In this document: in pieces, positions 7,991 through 11,896 of the stretch
How positions within the stretch are numbered: position 1 is the stretch's first letter
Layout of the letters: every line of letters starts with the position of its first letter
Assembly (NCBI GenBank): GCA_035505775.1
Contig: DATJQN010000102.1
Span: 1-11,896, forward strand
Source: JAJXZP01 sp035505775
Lineage (GTDB): Bacteria; Spirochaetota; Spirochaetia; Treponematales; Rectinemataceae
Length of the DNA stretch: 11,896 bases
Direction of reading: 5' to 3'
Made by a program: the position numbers and the translations under genes
Notes under the pieces: generated by a model
The model's input: only the letters and a program-made list of their open reading frames with translations
Databases searched by the model: none
Told to the model about the DNA's origin: nothing

Positions 7991-8782
7991 ATGGAAACGA
8001 GTGCCGTTCTCCACATCGCCCTCTCCTTCGTCATCGCCGGAACCTGGATCAGCCTCTCGACCATGGCGGGGGAACGCCTTGGCACCCGACTCGGCGGATT
8101 GGTCACGAACCTGCCCTCTAACATCCTCATCTCCCTGCTGTTCATGGCCCTCACCAGGGGAAGCGGCTACGCCGCTGCAGCCACCGGCTCGGTGCCCATC
8201 GGCATGTCGGTGGACACGCTCTTCCTTCTGGTCCTGATAGCCTTCCTGCCGCGTGGAACGGGAATCAGCCTCGCCCTCGCCCTCCTTGCCTGGCTCGTCG
8301 GTGCGACGGCGGCCATCGCCCTGCCCCCGATCGGCTTCGGCGCCGGAATCGCCCTTTACGCGGTGATGTGCATTGCCGCCTTCCTGGTGGTGGATCAAGG
8401 GTTCAAGGTGAGGGTTGTCCCCAAGAAGGCCCTGCCTTTCCGCGTCTCGACCGTGGTACTGCGGGCGCTGTTCGCTGGCGGCATAGTGGCCTCGGCCGTG
8501 GCCGCCGCCCAATATGCCCCGCCCTATGTCACCGGAATCCTTGCCACCTTCCCCGCCGTGCTCCTGTCGACCATGGTCATCCTGATCAGGGCCCAGGGGC
8601 CCGACTTTGCCCGGGCGACCGGCAAAGTATTGCTCATCTCGTCCTCCAACATCATCATCTACTCTATCGGGGTCTGGTTTCTGTTCCCGCCGCTGGGACC
8701 TTGGCTCGGGACCCTCAGCTCGTTTGCGATGGCCGCGCTCTACATCTCGCTCTTCCTCCCGTTCATGCGGCGAATCAGATAG
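7991..8782 (+). CDS. Polytopic membrane protein made of two GlpM/DUF3147-like halves
   Basis: 263 residues, very hydrophobic, about nine membrane helices (near 7-24, 37-55, 66-86, 92-110, 115-134, 155-173, 179-200, 211-233, 240-259). The halves match each other: Gly36-x5-Pro42 with Gly182-x5-Pro188, Gly57 with Gly203, ATG (64-66) with ATG (209-211), and Ser73 with Ser218, a nearly constant offset of 145-146 residues. Each half has the pattern of the small GlpM/DUF3147-type inner-membrane proteins (Gly...Pro near the start of a helix, then a polar turn), recalled from memory. Function is unknown; a transporter-like fold is only a guess. The start ATG has a purine-rich GGAGAAGGG 15 bases upstream, which is far for a Shine-Dalgarno. 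The gene stands alone: divergent from the TPR operon and closed by a hairpin at 8804-8826. Confidence 0.85.
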   Translation: METSAVLHIALSFVIAGTWISLSTMAGERLGTRLGGLVTNLPSNILISLLFMALTRGSGYAAAATGSVPIGMSVDTLFLLVLIAFLPRGTGISLALALLAWLVGATAAIALPPIGFGAGIALYAVMCIAAFLVVDQGFKVRVVPKKALPFRVSTVVLRALFAGGIVASAVAAAQYAPPYVTGILATFPAVLLSTMVILIRAQGPDFARATGKVLLISSSNIIIYSIGVWFLFPPLGPWLGTLSSFAMAALYISLFLPFMRRIR

Positions 8783-8803
8783 ACCGGGGGAGCCCTGCCT
8801 GCT

Positions 8804-8830
8804 TGCGACCCTCCGAATGGGTCGCATTTC
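8804..8830 (+). terminator. Hairpin terminator after the membrane protein gene
   Basis: TGCGACCC (8804-8811) pairs perfectly with GGGTCGCA (8819-8826) around the seven-base loop tccgaat, 21 bases after the stop. The following tract is TTTCC, so the U-run is short and termination may be partial. Confidence 0.6.
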
Positions 8831-8833
8831 CTG

Positions 8834-8862
8834 TTGCCTTCCGTCCCTGACAGGGTTTTAAT
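8834..8862 (+). promoter_or_regulatory. Candidate sigma-70-type promoter of the STAS gene
   Basis: TTGCCT (8834-8839, four of six) and TTTAAT (8857-8862, five of six) are 17 bases apart. This is the most AT-rich part of the 200-base gap ahead of the STAS gene. Transcription would start near 8869, leaving a leader of about 113 bases. Confidence 0.4.
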
Positions 8863-8879
8863 AGCGGTACTGAGCTATT
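8860..8879 (+). repeat. Inverted repeat over the likely transcription start (possible operator)
   Basis: AATAGC (8860-8865) and GCTATT (8874-8879) are exact reverse complements with an eight-base spacer. The dyad overlaps the end of the candidate -10 and the expected start point, where a repressor would act. Six-base arms in AT-rich DNA can occur by chance. Confidence 0.3.
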
Positions 8880-8931
8880 TATTACTGGAGCAGTGTTCAC
8901 GGTTCGCTCGAAAAGTATGGAGTTCTAGATC

Positions 8932-8957
8932 CTCCGCCACGGACCTCCCTGGCGGAG
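8932..8957 (+). other. Leader hairpin upstream of the STAS ribosome binding site
   Basis: CTCCGCCA (8932-8939) pairs perfectly with TGGCGGAG (8950-8957) around a ten-base loop containing ACCTCC, a sequence complementary to a consensus Shine-Dalgarno. The real Shine-Dalgarno GAGGAG (8970-8975) follows 12 bases later and could pair with CCTC in the loop or TCCTC at 8930-8934. This could be a translational control element. Confidence 0.4.
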
Positions 8958-8969
8958 CTGGGCTCATGC

Positions 8970-8984
8970 GAGGAGCGGACTGTG
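8970..8984 (+). promoter_or_regulatory. Ribosome binding site that fixes the GTG start of the STAS gene
   Basis: GAGGAG (8970-8975) lies six bases before GTG (8982-8984). There is no in-frame ATG nearby before the STAS domain, so this strong site decides the start. Confidence 0.75.
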
Positions 8985-9554
8985 TCGCAGAACAGAAACA
9001 ACCAGATCGTCGAGGGCTTCGACGACGAAAAAGACGACGGCCTGGCCATCCGGCTCGAGCTCTGCGAGGATGCCCCCAGCTGCCTCCTGATCCACCTGGG
9101 CGGCCGGATAGACAACTACAACTCCCTCTACTTCCAGCGCTCGATCGACAAGATCATCTTCGCGGGATACCGCAGCCTCATTTTCCAGTGCGCAAGCCTG
9201 AACTACGTCTCCTCGACCGGCATAGGAGCGTTCACCTACATTCTGAAAAACCTGAAGCTCAAGGGCGGACAGATGCTGCTCAGCCATGTGCAGAGCCGCG
9301 TTTACGACGTGTTCGAGCTTCTGGGCTTCACCTCGTTCTTCGCCTTCACCGAAGATGATGACGCCGCTGCCAGGGAATTGTCGCAGAGCGCGATGCCGGC
9401 TCCCGCGCAGGGCAATATCTTTCCCCTCTACTTCCAGTGTCCGCGCTGCAGCGCGCGGCTGCGGACTTCGAAAGCGGGGAAATTCATGTGCTCATCCTGC
9501 AAGGGTCGGATAGTGGTGGACGAAGGGGGAACGGTGAAGGCCTGGGCGGGCTGA
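8982..9554 (+). CDS. STAS-domain anti-sigma factor antagonist with C-terminal zinc ribbon
   Basis: 190 residues, GTG start. An acidic N-terminus (about 1-20) is followed by a STAS domain (about 21-125): HLGGRIDNYNSLYFQRSID, a hydrophobic strand LIFQCASLNYV, then SSTGIGAFTYIL, where Ser78 lines up with the phosphorylated serine of SpoIIAA/RsbV. After a linker, Cys153-Pro-Arg-Cys156 and Cys170-Ser-Ser-Cys173 form a four-cysteine zinc ribbon like those often fused to regulatory proteins. By family, the unphosphorylated antagonist binds an anti-sigma kinase and releases the sigma factor or another target; SpoIIE-type phosphatases reset it. Such a phosphatase is encoded at 4138-1, about 4.8 kb away on the other strand; no kinase is visible. 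The zinc ribbon suggests an extra binding partner or nucleic-acid contact, which is inference. It has its own promoter and leader, and ends eight bases from the converging pseudocyclase gene. Confidence 0.88.
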   Translation: MSQNRNNQIVEGFDDEKDDGLAIRLELCEDAPSCLLIHLGGRIDNYNSLYFQRSIDKIIFAGYRSLIFQCASLNYVSSTGIGAFTYILKNLKLKGGQMLLSHVQSRVYDVFELLGFTSFFAFTEDDDAAARELSQSAMPAPAQGNIFPLYFQCPRCSARLRTSKAGKFMCSSCKGRIVVDEGGTVKAWAG

Positions 9555-9574
9555 GCCCGGCTTCAGTCCCTGAA
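9547..9574. terminator. Two small hairpins spanning the converging stop codons
   Basis: CGGGC (9547-9551) pairs with GCCCG (9555-9559) around TGA, the STAS stop. TTCAG (9562-9566) pairs with CTGAA (9570-9574) around TCC and contains the stop of the minus-strand gene. With only eight bases between the genes, this pair may help end transcription from both sides, but no U-run follows either stem. Confidence 0.3.
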
Positions 9575-10573
9575 TCGGCGTGACGAAATGAGGGACTTCC
9601 CCTCGAAATCGCCCGCGATCGAAAAAAGGTCGCGCAGGCAGGTCGGGATCATGGATTCGCTCGACTCCGTCACGACGATCATCCCGTCGGGTGAGGCCCG
9701 GGCGCCCAGGTGGAAGATGAAATTGACGTCCTCGGAGACCACGTCGCCGGTGGATCCGGGCTTTCGCCACATGGTGCGCCCGGCGTGGAAGGCAAAGCGA
9801 AAGGACAGGGGGGTCTCGAGCCTGAAGACCTCGTAGCCGATGAGGGCCCGGTCCAGAAGGAGACGGAAGGCCGCCAGAATGGGATTCATGCCTTCGTCGA
9901 CGGGAGGGAAAAGAAGGAGGCTGCCGATCGCCTCTCGTATCCAGACGAGGCCTCCGCATTCGGCGGCCCAGGGGTTGAGGAAAGCGGCAAAATCCTCGCG
10001 GAGCCGATAGAGCCTGGTCTCCCCGATACGTTCCAGAAGCTCGCGCTGGTTGCCGATCGCCGCGTAGCAGAAACGCACGGCTACGGCCTCGCCCTCCGTC
10101 AGTCGCTTCCACCCCGGGAAGGTCTCAACGCTGTCTGGCTCCTCCGAGCTCGCGAACCCCGCCGCGGTCAAGGCGCTCCTCAGCCTCGTCTCATTGAAGA
10201 CGGCTGCCGAGCCTGACTTCTTGGCGGTTGCCGGAATCCGGGACAGCGCTGCCTTGAGGAGGAGGGGGGAGACGTAATCCGTGGCCCCCCCAAAGAACAG
10301 CCGGGCGGGATCCTCGACCGCTCCGGTCCGGTCCAGCACCCCCCAGCCCATGCATCCGGCCTCGCTCGTTCTGGCCCCCAGGTCGAGCACGTGGTCGGTG
10401 TCCAGACCCTCGGCATCGACATAGACAAAGCTGCCCGGGGCCTTCTTTTTCGCACTCCTGCCAAAACTGGAACGCGGCAGAATCTCGAGCTCCAGATCCG
10501 GGGGGCAGGCGCGTTCGAGCACCGGGCTGAGCCGGCGGATGCTCTCGTCCGCTATATAGGCGAGCAGTCTCAT
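9563..10573 (-). CDS. Receiver-like domain fused to a degenerate class III cyclase domain
   Basis: 336 residues. Residues 1-115 look like a response-regulator receiver: RLLAYIADES (acidic pair Asp9/Glu10), strand FVYVDAEG (Asp53 at the phospho-acceptor place), and FFGGATDYVSPLLLKAAL, which mirrors the usual GA-DY-KP ending but has lost the Lys. Residues about 160-320 follow the class III nucleotidyl cyclase order: VAVRFCYAAIG (metal Asp absent), CGGLVWIREAIGS (GD replaced by GS), FRFAFHAG, and GDVVSEDVNFIFHL, where Asp277 and Asn284 fall where cyclases place the base-reading Asp and the catalytic Asn; the catalytic Arg is His288. So it cannot bind metal alone but could complete a partner's site. 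Its ATG overlaps the upstream stop by ATGA, so it is translationally coupled to the other cyclase gene. It ends facing the STAS gene. Domain calls are by eye. Confidence 0.8.
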   Translation of the reverse strand: MRLLAYIADESIRRLSPVLERACPPDLELEILPRSSFGRSAKKKAPGSFVYVDAEGLDTDHVLDLGARTSEAGCMGWGVLDRTGAVEDPARLFFGGATDYVSPLLLKAALSRIPATAKKSGSAAVFNETRLRSALTAAGFASSEEPDSVETFPGWKRLTEGEAVAVRFCYAAIGNQRELLERIGETRLYRLREDFAAFLNPWAAECGGLVWIREAIGSLLLFPPVDEGMNPILAAFRLLLDRALIGYEVFRLETPLSFRFAFHAGRTMWRKPGSTGDVVSEDVNFIFHLGARASPDGMIVVTESSESMIPTCLRDLFSIAGDFEGKSLISSRRFRD

Positions 10574-11493
10574 GAGCCCCCCAGTCGCACTTCATAGAGG
10601 AGCAGCCGGGAACTGTCCTCGTCGGCGGGCCGGAAGCGGTCCAGGATAACCCGGTCCAGGGTCGGAGCCACCGCCGGGCTGATCGCGAGCGCCCCGGGAG
10701 GGGTGAACCGGGATTCCATGTCGAGCACCTCGCGCGTGGTTTCCTGCTTCATGATCTCGCGCGGGTCGTCGCGATAGCGCAGAGGGCCGGTGTGGACGGC
10801 GGCGCGCACCTTCAGCGGCTGGCCGATCCGGTTGTGGAGACGGTCGTAGAGGAAGAGTTCGTGGAGGAGGGCCATGCCCGCAAGCACCGAGGCCGTCGTG
10901 GAGTGGCCGAAAAGAAAGCCCGCCAGCGCCCCGTCCCCCTGCCAGCTCCAGACTCTTCCGGAGCGCAGCTCGACGACCCGTGCCAGTATGCTCCTGAGAT
11001 CCTCGAAAGCGTCGCGCGCGGCGCTCTCTCCGTGAACCTTGACGATCTGCGAGTTCTGGACGATGTCGACGCGGAGGAGGGAAAAGCGGAATTCCTCGCC
11101 CTCAAGCAGACGGCCCCAGTTGGGAGTCCTCCTGATGCGGGGATCCTCCATGAGATGCTCGGTCTCGGCATCCCACAGGTAGCCCTCGGCCTCGACACCC
11201 TTGATGAGTTCGCGAAGACCGCTGATGCGATAGGCCCGTCCCATGAAACCTTCGCGGTCCAGCCGGGCCAGGCGCTCGACCAGCAGGAGATAGCGCCCCT
11301 CGTCGACCGCATCATCCACGATCCGGCTCGCCGCGACGGGTCCGGTTAACGGAACATTGGAGGTGAAGCCCGTGCGGGCTCGTAGGTCGTATTCGGGGAA
11401 TATATCCTTGGCAACCCGCTCAAGCATGTCGGGCGTGAGGGATTCGTTGAGACATTTTTTTGTTATTTGGGCCAGTGAGCCGCGGACTTTCAT
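10570..11493 (-). CDS. Class III adenylate/guanylate cyclase-like protein with N-terminal helical adaptor-like domain
   Basis: 307 residues. Residues 1-80 form a small helical domain (LNESLTPDMLERVAKDIFPEYDL ... VDEGRYLLLVERLARL, written here in parts) whose pattern recalls effector-associated (death-like adaptor) domains; this is tentative. A conserved-looking link (81-132, ending RRTPNWGRLL) leads to a cyclase domain (about 133-285): FSLLRVDIVQNS (Asp143) and SWQGDGALAGF (Asp187) are the two metal aspartates; VRAAVHTGPL and VLDMESRFTPPG follow. The catalytic Arg is kept (Arg262), but the Asn is Asp258, and the base-reading Lys is replaced near Trp184. A classic ATP cyclase as a homodimer is therefore doubtful. 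The start ATG has an excellent Shine-Dalgarno, AGGAGG (11507-11502), eight bases upstream. It is the first gene of a coupled pair with the pseudocyclase at 10573. Confidence 0.82.
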   Translation of the reverse strand: MKVRGSLAQITKKCLNESLTPDMLERVAKDIFPEYDLRARTGFTSNVPLTGPVAASRIVDDAVDEGRYLLLVERLARLDREGFMGRAYRISGLRELIKGVEAEGYLWDAETEHLMEDPRIRRTPNWGRLLEGEEFRFSLLRVDIVQNSQIVKVHGESAARDAFEDLRSILARVVELRSGRVWSWQGDGALAGFLFGHSTTASVLAGMALLHELFLYDRLHNRIGQPLKVRAAVHTGPLRYRDDPREIMKQETTREVLDMESRFTPPGALAISPAVAPTLDRVILDRFRPADEDSSRLLLYEVRLGGS

Positions 11494-11501
11494 CCCGGGC
11501 C

Positions 11502-11507
11502 CCTCCT
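11502..11507 (-). promoter_or_regulatory. Consensus Shine-Dalgarno of the cyclase gene
   Basis: AGGAGG on the minus strand, eight bases before ATG 11493. It is the strongest ribosome binding site in the window and fixes this start. Confidence 0.8.
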
Positions 11508-11526
11508 CGCTCGGAAATCGGGGCTG

Positions 11527-11540
11527 GGCGAGCGCTCGCC
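11527..11540. repeat. Perfect 14-bp palindrome in the leader of the cyclase gene
   Basis: GGCGAGCGCTCGCC reads the same on both strands. It lies about 20-33 bases downstream of the expected transcription start and about 20 bases before the Shine-Dalgarno. It could be an operator for a dimeric regulator or, in RNA, a weak hairpin; a GC-rich chance palindrome is also possible. Confidence 0.4.
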
Positions 11541-11566
11541 GCCGGCAAGCACCCGCCCGGCCATAA

Positions 11567-11595
11567 ATCCTAAAGCATGGGTACCCAAGAGTAAA
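11567..11595 (-). promoter_or_regulatory. Candidate promoter of the cyclase pair with a palindrome in its spacer
   Basis: On the minus strand TTTACT (11595-11590, four of six) and TAGGAT (11572-11567, four of six) are exactly 17 bases apart. The spacer holds the perfect 10-bp palindrome TGGGTACCCA (11578-11587), and GCTTTA occurs twice, 21 bases apart (11597-11592 and 11576-11571), overlapping both hexamers. Transcription would begin near 11560. Regulators of the MerR family bind inside promoter spacers, though usually ones of 19-20 bases. Confidence 0.4.
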
Positions 11596-11600
11596 GCGAG

Positions 11601-11617
11601 AACAAAACCGGCCCCGG
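11601..11617 (-). terminator. Weak terminator-like element after the MerR/TipAS gene
   Basis: Just past the stop (TGA, 11623-11621) the minus strand reads CCGGGGCCGG (four-base stem, two-base loop) followed by TTTTGTT. The T-rich tract is right but the stem is very short, so leakage into the cyclase genes is possible. Confidence 0.3.
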
Positions 11618-11620
11618 GAA

Positions 11621-11896
11621 TCAGGTCATCCAGTTGTCGGCGAATGCCGCCATGGCGCGCCTCAGGTAGTCCGCCAGCCCGGGCCGGATCCGCTCATACC
11701 CGGCCTTGAACCGTTCGTCCTCCGTGTACAGAAGCCCCAGCCCGCGAAACAGCTCGGGACTCGGCTCGTAGAAGGCCCGCAGCCACTCCGCCTTGCGCCG
11801 CATGAGTTCCCGAACGCGGGTGGAGCCGGGATCCGAGCCCCTGTCCATTTCATCGGCGAGGGCGGTGTCGATGGCCGCTCCCTCGGCCTTGACCTC
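11621..11896 (-). CDS. MerR-family regulator, C-terminal TipAS ligand-binding domain (5' part beyond window)
   Basis: The frame is open from the right edge to TGA at 11623-11621; about 91 residues are visible. The first visible codons carry no required start, and an ATG at 11848 is internal. The segment RRKAEWLRAFYEPSPELFRG, then GLLYTEDERFKAGYERI and PGLADYLRRAMAAFADNW, matches the end of the TipAS domain found in TipA/Mta-type MerR regulators (pattern: FY-x-PE-RGL-x-YxxDxRF-x-Y-x-PGLA-x-L-x-AI). In that family the domain binds drugs or other hydrophobic ligands, and the N-terminal winged helix activates promoters by remodelling the spacer. The DNA-binding part is not in the window. It is followed on the same strand, 127 bases on, by the cyclase gene, whose promoter region carries palindromes. 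Confidence 0.72.
   Translation of the reverse strand, partial: EVKAEGAAIDTALADEMDRGSDPGSTRVRELMRRKAEWLRAFYEPSPELFRGLGLLYTEDERFKAGYERIRPGLADYLRRAMAAFADNWMT

Noticed and set aside
8845..8859. CCCTG-A-CAGGG followed by TTTT as a second terminator
   Set aside because: As a hairpin it allows only about three base pairs with a usable loop, so it is not convincing; the TTTT is better explained as part of the -10 region.
8834..9358. A plus-strand frame starting in the intergenic region and overlapping the STAS gene
   Set aside because: Its product is Arg/Pro-rich without a domain, has no ribosome binding site, and conflicts with the well-supported STAS frame.
10792..11349. A plus-strand frame opposite the cyclase gene
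   Set aside because: Shadow of the minus-strand cyclase, whose metal-site motifs and consensus Shine-Dalgarno are clear.
1..11896. tRNA, rRNA, CRISPR array, insertion sequence or phage attachment site
   Set aside because: No spaced repeat series, transposase motif, terminal inverted repeats or tRNA-like fold was seen; all repeats found are short and local.

Overview
The window is GC-rich bacterial DNA with dense, mostly leaderless-gap gene packing. Two long genes carry export signals, and one of them places sensor domains outside the inner membrane and a phosphatase inside, which fits a Gram-negative-type bacterium. The mix of SpoIIE-type phosphatase, STAS protein, giant TPR/coiled-coil protein and class III cyclase-like genes reminds me of free-living spirochaetes, but this is an impression and no ribosomal or housekeeping gene is present to prove it. 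There is no RNA gene, CRISPR array or mobile element that I can support, and no gene-free stretch longer than 300 bases.

Layout. (1) Positions 1-7820, minus strand: a two-gene operon. The promoter-proximal gene (7820-4140) encodes an exported 1226-residue helical/TPR protein. One base after its stop begins a very large receptor phosphatase (4138 to beyond the left edge): signal peptide, Asp-box beta-propeller, fibronectin-III-like region, membrane helix, then a second unit of two membrane helices around a Cache-like domain, HAMP, and the start of a SpoIIE/PP2C phosphatase with its metal aspartates. A well-placed Shine-Dalgarno and ATG lie in frame at the junction of these two units. (2) 7821-7990: divergent promoter region. 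(3) 7991-8782, plus: a nine-helix membrane protein built from two similar halves, each resembling the small GlpM/DUF3147-type proteins, followed by a hairpin terminator. (4) 8982-9554, plus: a STAS anti-sigma-factor antagonist fused to a C-terminal zinc ribbon, with its own promoter, a structured leader and a GTG start. (5) 9563-11493, minus: two genes overlapping by ATGA. The first (11493-10570) is a class III cyclase homologue with an N-terminal helical domain that looks like an effector-associated domain; the second (10573-9563) is a receiver-like domain plus a degenerate cyclase domain. The residues the two cyclase domains keep are largely complementary. (6) 11621 to the right edge, minus: the C-terminal TipAS-type ligand-binding domain of a MerR-family regulator.

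How it may work together. The SpoIIE phosphatase and the STAS protein are the two classic ends of a partner-switching pathway: the phosphatase removes phosphate from the conserved serine of a STAS antagonist, which then binds the anti-sigma kinase and frees a sigma factor or other target. No kinase is visible, so the link is inferred. The coupled cyclase pair may make a heterodimeric cyclase or a cyclase-like signalling scaffold. The promoter ahead of the pair carries two perfect palindromes and sits just downstream of the MerR/TipAS gene, which makes that regulator a candidate for its control.
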